The position numbers and the translations under genes were made by a program. 64,000 nt of DNA, taken from contig NZ_JAKCFA010000017.1 of NCBI RefSeq assembly GCF_024198215.1, positions 1-64,000 of the forward strand, written 5' to 3'. The DNA comes from Myxococcus qinghaiensis (GTDB lineage Bacteria; Myxococcota; Myxococcia; Myxococcales; Myxococcaceae). This document shows, piece by piece, positions 51,674-59,881 of the stretch (positions are counted from its first letter, which is position 1; each line of letters starts with the position of its first letter). A model generated the notes under the pieces. That model was not told the DNA's origin, did not search any database, and was given only the letters and a program-made list of their open reading frames with translations.

Positions 51674-51913
51674 CCCCGCGACTCTAGACGCCCCGCCCCA
51701 TTTCACGAATCCACCCCGCACCGGCCCCACGTTCCATTGCCAGACAAGCATTCCAACCCACCCGGACGCGCCGGGAGAACCCCATACACAAACACAGCAA
51801 TAGACAACACTCACATACCCCGGAGGTGGATGGCCTGCACAAAACCCGGCAGGCAGGATGCGCCTCCTTCCCAGACAACCTCCTCAATGCCTCTCGAAAA
51901 TCGAGGGACCCCC

Positions 51914-53851
51914 ATGCCGGACGTGCCCGCCTCGCAGCCCCAGCGTTGGACCCGGGACTATCTCTTCGACATCCTGCGCATGCTGGAGATTGGCTACATC
52001 TTCGGCGTCCCGGGGACGAACGAGATTCCCATCATCGACGGGACGGAGACCGCCGAGAACAAGGGCAAGGTCCGCTACATCGAGTGCCTGCACGAGAACA
52101 TCGCCCTGGGCGCGGCCATGGGCTACGCCCGGATGACGGGCCGCCCCGGCGTGGTGGAGGTCCACGTCACCCCCGGCATCGGCCATTGCATCGGCAATCT
52201 CTCCAACGCGTGGAAGTCCCACGTCCCGCTCGTGGTGCTGTGCGGCCAGCAGCAGAACGAGCTCGTCACGCAGGAGCCCCTGCTCGCCTCGGACGTCGTG
52301 CAGATTGCCAAACAGTTCACCAAGTGGTCCCACGAGCTGCGCGCCTGGGAGGAGATTCCCCTGGTCCTCCAGCGCGCCTTCAAGGAGGCGATGGCGCCCC
52401 CCATGGGCCCCGTCTTCATCTCCCTGCCCTGGGACTTCACCATCCGGAAGATTGGCCCCGACGAGCGCGTCCGGGGCGTCACCCGCATCCCCCAGCGCTT
52501 CACGGGGGATTCGGACGCCGTGGCCCACGCGGCCCAGCTGCTCGCGGGCGCGAAGAACCCCGTCATCATCGCCGGCGACGCCGTGGGCTACGCCGACGCG
52601 TGGAAGGAGGTGCAGGAGCTGGCGCTGCGCCTGGGCGCCCCCGTCTACCTGGAGGGCTTCAGCAGCCTGGCCAACTTCCCCAACAATGACTACCACTGGC
52701 AGGGTGAGCTGCCCGGGGACCAACAACAGACACAGCAGCGCCTGCTGCCCCATGACGTGGCGTTCCTCTGTGGCTTCGGCGCCCAGGCCCAGCTCGCCGT
52801 CTACAAGTACTCCGACGGGCCCCTCATCCCCACGTCCGTGCGGCAGATAGCCCTGGCCAACAACACGTGGGATTTGGGCAAGAACGCCTTCGCGGAGTCC
52901 GCCATCCTGGGCGACATCAAGGCCACGCTGCCCGGGCTGAACGCGCTGCTCGCCCAGAACCCGCCCCCGGGCGCGGACGCGCGCAACCAGCAGCTCCAGG
53001 CCGCCTCCGAGGCGCGGATGGCCGCGTGGCGCCAGTACGCCGCCCAGGCCCAGCAGGCGGAGCACATCTGGGGCGTGCTGGTGGCGGACAGCCTGCGCGA
53101 GCTGCTGGTGACGAAGAACCTCCAGAAGCGCTTCGTCTACGTGCACGAGGCGGTGTCCGACGCCGCCTCGTTCCAGATGATGCTTCCGCTGGGCGAGGGC
53201 GAAGCGCCCACCAGCTACTACTGCACCCAGGGCGGCTCGCTGGGGTGGTCCATGCCCGCCTCGCTCGGCATCAAGCTGGCGGGGCCGGGCACGCAGGGAG
53301 TCGAACCGGAGCTGGTCATCAATGCGGTGGGGGACGGCTCCTGCCTCTTCTATCCCCAGGTCTGGTGGACGGCGGCGCACCGCAAGCTGCCCATCCTCTA
53401 CCTCATCATGAACAACCGGGAGTACCACACGCTTCAAGCGGGGCTTCAGCAGGTGGTGACGGCCTACGGCGATGCACCGGGCTTCGGCTGGAAGCCGGTG
53501 ACGATGACGCCCGAGTACCTCACCCTGCGAAACCCCGAGTTCAGCTTCGTGGACGTGGCGAAGTCCTTCGGCGTTCCGAACGGCCAGGTGATTCACCGTC
53601 CGGACCAGGTGAAGGCCGCGCTGAAAATCGCGGTGGAGCACGTCCTGACCCGCCATGAGTCGTACGTGCTGGACATCCGCACGGCTCAGGTGACGCCGCC
53701 ACCGCCTGCTGGGGCGGCCGGCAAGGGTCTCCAGGCAACGGCGGCCCCCGTTGCCCCTCCACCTTTGGACTTCTGGTTCCACCAGCAGCACCCCCAGCGT
53801 GTCGACGACGGCGACAGCCCCCTGCCGAGAGGCGCGCAGGTCGTCTTCTGA
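51914..53851 (+). CDS. ThDP-dependent decarboxylase-like enzyme
   Basis: This 645-aa protein resembles benzoylformate decarboxylase/acetolactate synthase-type enzymes. The catalytic Glu is in CLHENIALGAAMGYARMTGR, and the C-terminal ThDP/Mg motif runs from VGDGSCLFYPQVWWT to MNNREYHTL (GDG...NN). These enzymes decarboxylate 2-oxo acids or ligate their carbanions. ATG 51914 was chosen; an in-frame ATG at 51888 and a long upstream extension exist. It is followed 44 bp later by a flavin amine oxidase gene, suggesting a pathway from an amino acid through its 2-oxo acid to an aldehyde. Confidence 0.85.
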   Translation: MPDVPASQPQRWTRDYLFDILRMLEIGYIFGVPGTNEIPIIDGTETAENKGKVRYIECLHENIALGAAMGYARMTGRPGVVEVHVTPGIGHCIGNLSNAWKSHVPLVVLCGQQQNELVTQEPLLASDVVQIAKQFTKWSHELRAWEEIPLVLQRAFKEAMAPPMGPVFISLPWDFTIRKIGPDERVRGVTRIPQRFTGDSDAVAHAAQLLAGAKNPVIIAGDAVGYADAWKEVQELALRLGAPVYLEGFSSLANFPNNDYHWQGELPGDQQQTQQRLLPHDVAFLCGFGAQAQLAVYKYSDGPLIPTSVRQIALANNTWDLGKNAFAESAILGDIKATLPGLNALLAQNPPPGADARNQQLQAASEARMAAWRQYAAQAQQAEHIWGVLVADSLRELLVTKNLQKRFVYVHEAVSDAASFQMMLPLGEGEAPTSYYCTQGGSLGWSMPASLGIKLAGPGTQGVEPELVINAVGDGSCLFYPQVWWTAAHRKLPILYLIMNNREYHTLQAGLQQVVTAYGDAPGFGWKPVTMTPEYLTLRNPEFSFVDVAKSFGVPNGQVIHRPDQVKAALKIAVEHVLTRHESYVLDIRTAQVTPPPPAGAAGKGLQATAAPVAPPPLDFWFHQQHPQRVDDGDSPLPRGAQVVF

Positions 53852-53895
53852 AGTGAAGCAGCCCCAATCACCCGGACGTGAAGTGGAGGCAGCAC

Positions 53896-55512
53896 ATGGC
53901 GGAGACGGTTCTCGATGTGGCCATCGTCGGAGCGGGTGTGTCCGGCGTGTACTCGGGGTGGAGGCTGCTGACCCACGGAAGCGGCGCGGGGAACGTCGCC
54001 GTGTTCGAGGCGAGCGGGAGAATCGGAGGGCGGCTGCTCTCCGTGTCCCCGCCGGGCATCCCCAACATGAAGGCCGAGCTGGGCGGCATGCGCATCCTCC
54101 CGGAGGTGCAGCCGCGCATCAGCGAGCTCCTGAAGCGGCTCAACGAGGGCGCGCCTCCCGCGCAGCAAATCGAGACGTTCGCCTTCCCCGTCGACAAGCC
54201 CGCCAACATCGCCTTCCTGCGCGGCGTGCACCTGCGGCTCGCGGACTTCGCCGAGCACCCGGACAAGGTGCCCTACCGGCTCAACTTCCTGGAGCACGGC
54301 CAGACGGCGGGCAGCATCGTCCTCAATGCGATTGAGCAGTTGGTGCCGGGCATCACCGCGAAGCACCTCACGGAGTACGAGCGCCGGGAGATGACGCGCG
54401 CGGCGAGCTTCGCCGGCAAGCCGCTCCACGAGCAGGGCTTCTGGCAGGTGCTGGCCCGGGTCATCTCCGGCGAGGGCTACCAGCTCGCGCTCGACGGCGG
54501 CGGCTACGAGTCCACGCTCAACAACTGGAACGCCGCGGACGCCATCCCCTGGTACCTGTCCGACTTCGGCGTCGACTCCGCCTATTACGGCTTCAGGAAC
54601 GGCTTCCAGCAGGTGCCGCTCGTCCTGGCGGAGCGCTTCCAGGAGGCAGGAGGCACCCTCCACCTCAACAGCCAGCTCACCGGCTTCGACTGGAAGAACG
54701 GCCTGGCGGAGCTGCACTTCCAGGACGGCGCGCCGGTGCAGGCAAAGGCGCTCATCCTCGCGATGCCACGCCGGGCCCTGGAGCTCATCACCCCGGGCAG
54801 CCCCTTCCTCCAGGACGAAGAGGTGGTGCGGCTGGTGGGCAGCGTCACGCCGCAGCCCCTGTTCAAGCTGTTCACCACCTACAGCGACCCGTGGTGGAGA
54901 CCCGCGGGCGTGGAGGAGGGGCGCACCGTCACGGACCTGCCGGTGCGGCAGACGTACTACTGGCCCACCCACGACGGCGCGCCGGCCAAGAGCGGGCCCG
55001 CGATGCTGATGGCCAGCTACGACGACGGACTCAACGCGGGCTTCTGGGACAGCTTCCGCCCCAAGCGCGGCCTGGGCTGGCGCAAGGAGGCGCGCAACGT
55101 GCCCCGGCCCAAGCGCTTCGTCGGCGAGCGGGAGAAGGCCGGCCAGGGCAAGGAGATGGACCCGGAGTGGCTGGCCAACGAGGCCCCCGAGGCCATGGTG
55201 GCGGAGGTGCAGCGGCAGCTCGGCCTGGTGCACGGCCTCATGTACGTGCCGCCCGCGCTGGAGGCGAGCTTCCGGGACTGGGGCGATGACCCATACGGCG
55301 GCGGCTGGAACAGCTGGAACATCGGCGTGAAGAGCTGGGAGGTGCAGGAGCGCATCGTCCAGCCGCAGGCCAACGTCCCCGTCTACATCTGCGGCGAGGC
55401 GTACTCCGACGCGCAGGGCTGGGTGGAAGGCGCCCTCCAGACGGCCGACATGATGCTCACCCGCATGGGCGTCCCCCCGCTCGTCACCGCGGGCCTGAAG
55501 CCGGGTCGCTGA
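53896..55512 (+). CDS. Flavin monoamine/L-amino-acid oxidase-like protein
   Basis: This 538-aa FAD enzyme has the dinucleotide loop VAIVGAGVSGVYSGWRLL, EASGRIGGRLLS, and the C-terminal FAD segment YICGEAYSDAQGWVEGALQT. It fits the amine-oxidase/L-amino-acid oxidase group (such as RebO/VioA relatives). The ATG at 53896 has GGAGG at good spacing. Oxidation of an amino acid would yield a 2-oxo acid that the upstream ThDP enzyme could use. Substrate unknown; the pair may be biosynthetic. Confidence 0.85.
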   Translation: MAETVLDVAIVGAGVSGVYSGWRLLTHGSGAGNVAVFEASGRIGGRLLSVSPPGIPNMKAELGGMRILPEVQPRISELLKRLNEGAPPAQQIETFAFPVDKPANIAFLRGVHLRLADFAEHPDKVPYRLNFLEHGQTAGSIVLNAIEQLVPGITAKHLTEYERREMTRAASFAGKPLHEQGFWQVLARVISGEGYQLALDGGGYESTLNNWNAADAIPWYLSDFGVDSAYYGFRNGFQQVPLVLAERFQEAGGTLHLNSQLTGFDWKNGLAELHFQDGAPVQAKALILAMPRRALELITPGSPFLQDEEVVRLVGSVTPQPLFKLFTTYSDPWWRPAGVEEGRTVTDLPVRQTYYWPTHDGAPAKSGPAMLMASYDDGLNAGFWDSFRPKRGLGWRKEARNVPRPKRFVGEREKAGQGKEMDPEWLANEAPEAMVAEVQRQLGLVHGLMYVPPALEASFRDWGDDPYGGGWNSWNIGVKSWEVQERIVQPQANVPVYICGEAYSDAQGWVEGALQTADMMLTRMGVPPLVTAGLKPGR

Positions 55513-55553
55513 CGCTTGAGCCTGGCGCTCCGGGGCCCGCGCCCCGGGGGCCT

Positions 55554-57677
55554 TCAGTGTCGTGGCGACGTGTCGGGACTGTCGCTGGTCTCGGGCTCGG
55601 GCGTCTCTCCGGCGGCTTGCGCGGCCTCGCCGCCCGAGCCGCCCTCCGTCTGCGCGAGGAAGTCATCCAGCGCGCCCACGTCGATGGGCTTGCGGAACAC
55701 CGCGTCCACCAGCGCGAGGTTGGCGCGGTTCTGCCCGCGCACGTCCATGCCGGTGACGATGGCGAGCAGCGCGTGGGGCGACCTCTCCCGCACCGCGCGC
55801 GCCAGCTCCCAGCCGCTCATCTCCGGCATCACCGCGTCCAGCAGGGCCGCGTCGAAGCGGCGCCGGTCCCACATGTCCAGCGCCACGCGGGGGTCATGGG
55901 CCACCTGCACCTCGTAGCCCTCTTCCCCCAGGACTTCCGCCATCATCCGCGCGTTGTCCAGGTCGTCGTCCACCACCAGCACGCGGCGCGTCTGCTGGAA
56001 GCGTCGAGGCGCCGCCGGAGCCACGGCCTTCGTCCCGCTCGGCGGGGTGCGCGCGGGCTCGTAGGTGGCCGACTGCTCGTGGACGCGCGGCAGCCGCACC
56101 ACGAAGGCCGCGCCCTTCCCTGTCGTCGCGTTCTCCGCCGTCAGCTCGCCGCCCCAGCGCTGCACCTGCGCACGCGCCACCGCGAGGTACAGCGAGAGCT
56201 GCGGCGCCCCCGGGTCCCTGCGCAGCGGGTCGAACAGGTGCGTGAGTTCCTCGGCCGCGTACGTCGGGCCCTCGTCCTGGATGCGAAGGGTGAGCCAATC
56301 GCGGCCTTCCGTGCGCGTCGACAGCTTGAGGTGGCCGCCCTCCTCCATCCTGTCGCGAGCCGCCAGGAGCAGGTTCACCACCAGCTCGCGGAAGAAGGCC
56401 GCGTCCGCGCGCACCGCGCCCGGGTCGTGCAGCTCCAGCTCCACGTAGACGGGGTGCTCGCGCTGCTCCAGCTCGCCGCGCGCCAGCTCCAGCGACTCGC
56501 GCACCGTCTGGTCCACCTTCACGTCGACGGGCCGCTCCTCGGTGCGCTGGACGTTGAACTCCTGAAGCCGCGCCACCAGCTCGCCAATCTGCTGCACCGT
56601 CTTGTCGAGCGCCTCCAGGTGCTCGGGCTTGTACTCGCGCTGGAGCAGGGTGATGCGCAGGCGCAGCACGTTGAGGAAGTTGTTGAGCGCGTGCGCCGCG
56701 CCGCCCGCGAGCTGGCCCAGCGCCTGCTGGCGGGTGCGCTGGAGCAGCCGCCCCTGGAGCCGGCGCAGCTCGCTGTAGGCGCTCTCCAGCGCCTTGGTCT
56801 TGTTCGCGGACTCGGTGCGGTCAGTGAAGGTCTGGATGGCGCCGGCCAGTTCGCCTTCCTCCTCCCAGACGGGCGTGGCGCTCATCTCCAGCGTCACCTC
56901 GCCACCGCCGGGGCGCTCCACCACCATCATTACCCCGCGCACCGGGCCCTGCTCCTTGAGCGCGCGCACGAAGGGCATGTCGGCGACCTTGAAGGGCTCG
57001 CCCGTCAGGTGCCGGGCGTTCACCTGCGTGAGCACCGGGGACACGGTGTTCACCGCGCGCCCGCCCACCACCGCGCGCATGGGCACGCCCATCAGCCGGC
57101 TCACCGGCGGCGTGGCGAAGGACACGGTGCCGTCCACTTCAGCCAGGAGGATGCCCACGTCGACGTGGTTGAGCACCGACTCCATCACCGCCGCCTCGCG
57201 GAAGCGCACCTCCTCCGTCTTCAGGATGCGCGCGTAGGATGCCTGCGCCGCCGCGTCCCCTTCCCACACCAGCTCCGAGATGAGGCCGGCGACCTCCGGC
57301 TCAATCAGTCCGCCGTGGTGGCGCGCGTAGACGTGCAGCAGCACCGACTCCAGGGACTTGAACTCGCGTGTCAGGTCCTCGGGCTCGAAGTTCTGCGTGT
57401 ACCGGTCCGCGCCATGGGAGCGGGCGACCTCCGGCCACAGGCGCACCGCATCCTCGCCCCGGTCCTTGAGCAGGCGCGCCATCTCGCCCACCAGCCTGCG
57501 CAGCGGGGCCCGCAAGTCCCGGCCCGGAATCTCCACCTCGTAGACTTCCGCGCGCAGGCGCTTGGCCCACAGGCGCGCCACGCGCTCCTGCTCTCCCTGG
57601 AGCAGCTCCGACAGGGCTTCGATGGGATTGAGTCGAGCCACGTTCAAGTCGCCAAGGTGCGCACGCCCGCCCGCCAT
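55554..57677 (-). CDS. Hybrid histidine kinase with C-terminal receiver
   Basis: This 707-aa kinase has an N-terminal helical sensor-like region (about 10-160, LSELLQGEQERVARLWAKRL), a PAS domain (about 165-290), a dimerisation/phosphorylation helix with H329 in GGAAHALNNFLNVLRLRI, an HATPase whose N box reads ELVVNLLLAARDRMEEG, and a full receiver (LVVDDDLDNARMM; Asp in ALLDAVMPEMSG; Lys in VFRKPID). The HATPase N box and G boxes are weak (DEGPTYAAEELTHLFDP), so ATP binding may be impaired. The start at 57677 is the best of several. It lies divergent from the DUF2270 gene. Confidence 0.88.
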   Translation of the reverse strand: MAGGRAHLGDLNVARLNPIEALSELLQGEQERVARLWAKRLRAEVYEVEIPGRDLRAPLRRLVGEMARLLKDRGEDAVRLWPEVARSHGADRYTQNFEPEDLTREFKSLESVLLHVYARHHGGLIEPEVAGLISELVWEGDAAAQASYARILKTEEVRFREAAVMESVLNHVDVGILLAEVDGTVSFATPPVSRLMGVPMRAVVGGRAVNTVSPVLTQVNARHLTGEPFKVADMPFVRALKEQGPVRGVMMVVERPGGGEVTLEMSATPVWEEEGELAGAIQTFTDRTESANKTKALESAYSELRRLQGRLLQRTRQQALGQLAGGAAHALNNFLNVLRLRITLLQREYKPEHLEALDKTVQQIGELVARLQEFNVQRTEERPVDVKVDQTVRESLELARGELEQREHPVYVELELHDPGAVRADAAFFRELVVNLLLAARDRMEEGGHLKLSTRTEGRDWLTLRIQDEGPTYAAEELTHLFDPLRRDPGAPQLSLYLAVARAQVQRWGGELTAENATTGKGAAFVVRLPRVHEQSATYEPARTPPSGTKAVAPAAPRRFQQTRRVLVVDDDLDNARMMAEVLGEEGYEVQVAHDPRVALDMWDRRRFDAALLDAVMPEMSGWELARAVRERSPHALLAIVTGMDVRGQNRANLALVDAVFRKPIDVGALDDFLAQTEGGSGGEAAQAAGETPEPETSDSPDTSPRH

Positions 57678-57853
57678 GGCCACCCGGGCCCCCGTCTGGA
57701 CGCCCGCTCCCGGGGCACGATGCCACCGTGCGAGCCCGGCTGCCTGGACGCTCACCAGGGAGGCGGGGTGTCCGCGCGGGCAGGTTCGTCGGGGGCGATC
57801 AGCCGGGCGAGCCGTTGCATCGGCTCGCGCCCCGGCCCACCTTCCGGGAACGG

Positions 57854-58630
57854 ATGCCCCTCAACGAGCCCATCAAGAACGACCTGCTGGAGTCGCCCTG
57901 GCTGTCGCAGCAGGCCATGGCGCAGCTCTTCCGGGGCGAGCTGAGCCGCTCCGACACTTGGCGCACGCGCCTGGACACGACGACGAACTGGGCGCTGACG
58001 ACGACGGCGGCGGTCATCTCCTTCGGCTTCGCGACGCCGCAGAGCTCGCACGTCACCTTCCTCGTTGGAATCTGGATGGTGGTGTCGTTCCTGCTCGTCG
58101 AGGCGCGCAGGTACCGCTACTACGACTTGTGGAACCGCCGCGTGCGCCTCCTGGAGGACGGCTGGTGGGCCCCCATGCTGCGCCGCGAGCCGGTGGACCC
58201 GGACGCCCTGCGTGAATTGGCGGTGGAGATGTCCCGCCCGCAGATTCAGCTCTCGTTGCTGTCTGCCATCTCCACGCGGCTCAACCGCACCTATGGGCCC
58301 ATCCTGATGGTCCTGTTGGTGACGTGGTTCTTCAAGGTCTACAGCCACCCGAAGCCCCCGGTGGACTTCCTGGAGTTCGTCACCCGGGCCCACGTGGCGT
58401 GGATTCCAGGGCCCATCGTGATGTTGATCCTGGTGTTCATCACGATTACGGCGACGTACCTGTTCATCTCCTCGTTCTTCATCCGGGCCCCGCTGGGGGA
58501 ACTGCGCACCCGGCCCCGGGGGCGACGCGCCGCGCTGTGGGAGTCGTTCTACCGGCCCTACGCCATCCGCAAGCGGCACCGGCCCACCCGGAGGCCCGCT
58601 CGGCGGCCAGACTCGGCGTCCGAGCACTGA
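57854..58630 (+). CDS. DUF2270-family membrane protein
   Basis: This 258-aa protein fits the DUF2270 pattern (RLDTTTNWALTTTAAVISFG; LLVEARRYRYYDLWNRRVRL; YGPILMVLLVTWFFKVY) with about four TM helices. No function is known for the family. ATG 57854 (MPLNEPIKND) was chosen over a longer frame that begins in the antisense of the kinase gene. Confidence 0.8.
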   Translation: MPLNEPIKNDLLESPWLSQQAMAQLFRGELSRSDTWRTRLDTTTNWALTTTAAVISFGFATPQSSHVTFLVGIWMVVSFLLVEARRYRYYDLWNRRVRLLEDGWWAPMLRREPVDPDALRELAVEMSRPQIQLSLLSAISTRLNRTYGPILMVLLVTWFFKVYSHPKPPVDFLEFVTRAHVAWIPGPIVMLILVFITITATYLFISSFFIRAPLGELRTRPRGRRAALWESFYRPYAIRKRHRPTRRPARRPDSASEH

Positions 58631-58764
58631 GGGCCTGTTTCACCCGGGGCGCCACTTGAGGGCCCTGGAGGGGGGCCCTGACTCATGGACCCCATGCCTG
58701 GCCCTGTAGGTCGGAAGTTTTCGTCCTTTCGAGTCAGGGGGATTTGTGCTGTGAATCCGCACCC

Positions 58765-59769
58765 ATGGCGAACACGCGCACTGTCACGGTCATCAATGGA
58801 GACGGCATCGGCCCCGAGGTGATGGCGGCCACCATTCGCGTCCTCGAGGCGCTCAAGGTTCCGCTCGAGTTCGAGCACAAGGACGCGGGCGCGGAAGTGG
58901 TGGCCAAGTACGGCACCAACCTGCCCCACGAGACGGTGGAAGCGGTGCTGCGCAGCGGCGTCGCGTTGAAGGGCCCCACGGGCACGGTGGTGGGTGGCGG
59001 TCTGCCCTCCGCGAACGTGGGTCTGCGCAAGCGGCTGGACCTGTACTCGTCGCTGCGGCCCGTGAAGAGCGTGAAGAACGTGAAGACGCGCTACGAGGAC
59101 GTGGACCTCATCGTGGTGCGCGAGAACACGGAGAGCCTCTACGCCGGCCTGGAGCACATCATCGTCCCGGGCGTGGTGGAGTCGCTGAAGATCATCACCG
59201 AGAAGGCGTCCACGCGCATTGCGCGCTTCGGCTTCGAGTACGCCCGGAAGCACGGTCGCAAGAAGGTGACCGGCGTCCACAAGGCGAACATCATGAAGCT
59301 GTCGGACGGTCTGTTCCTGGACTGCTGCCGCAAGGTGGGCCGTGAGTATCCGGAGATTCAGTACGAGGAGGTCATCGTCGACAACCTCTGCATGCAGCTG
59401 GTGAAGGACCCGACGCGCTTCGACGTGATGGTGTTGGAGAACCTCTACGGCGATATCGTCAGCGACTTGTGCGCGGGTCTGGTGGGCGGCCTGGGCATGG
59501 TGCCGGGCGCGAACATCGGCGAGCGCACGGCGGTCTTCGAGGCGGTCCACGGCACGGCGCCGGACATCGCGGGCAAGGGCATCGCGAACCCCACCGCGCT
59601 GATGATGTCGGCGGTGATGATGCTGGACTACCTGGACATGGGCGAAGAGGCCCGGCGCATGGAGAATGCCCTCCACAAGGTCTACGGTGAGGGGAAGATC
59701 CGCACCGGCGACCTCGGTGGCAGCGCGACGACGCGCGAGTTCACGGACGCGCTCATCGCAGCGCTGTAG
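58765..59769 (+). CDS. NAD-dependent isocitrate dehydrogenase-like
   Basis: This 334-aa beta-decarboxylating dehydrogenase acts on isocitrate or 3-isopropylmalate. Evidence: VINGDGIGPEVM, the phosphate/substrate region YSSLRPVKSVKNV and VVRENTESLYAGLEH, catalytic Lys/Tyr segments, metal Asp in YGDIVSDLCAGL, and the NAD loop HGTAPDIAGKGIANPTALMM. RENTESLYAGLEH suggests isocitrate rather than isopropylmalate (which has RELTGG). Likely the TCA enzyme. It ends with a strong terminator and precedes the CRISPR array. Confidence 0.9.
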   Translation: MANTRTVTVINGDGIGPEVMAATIRVLEALKVPLEFEHKDAGAEVVAKYGTNLPHETVEAVLRSGVALKGPTGTVVGGGLPSANVGLRKRLDLYSSLRPVKSVKNVKTRYEDVDLIVVRENTESLYAGLEHIIVPGVVESLKIITEKASTRIARFGFEYARKHGRKKVTGVHKANIMKLSDGLFLDCCRKVGREYPEIQYEEVIVDNLCMQLVKDPTRFDVMVLENLYGDIVSDLCAGLVGGLGMVPGANIGERTAVFEAVHGTAPDIAGKGIANPTALMMSAVMMLDYLDMGEEARRMENALHKVYGEGKIRTGDLGGSATTREFTDALIAAL

Positions 59770-59797
59770 TCGGTTCGACGGCGCATGCCGTCACTGG

Positions 59798-59834
59798 AGC
59801 CCGGGTCGCCTCTCTGGAGGTGCCCGGGCTTTTT
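59798..59834 (+). terminator. Rho-independent terminator of the dehydrogenase gene
   Basis: AGCCCGGG (59798-59805) pairs with CCCGGGCT (59823-59830), immediately followed by TTTTC. It insulates the dehydrogenase from the CRISPR array. Confidence 0.85.
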
Positions 59835-59881
59835 CGTGTCTGGGGGACGGGTCAGGAGCGAGTGCTCCTCGAGTTCGTTGA

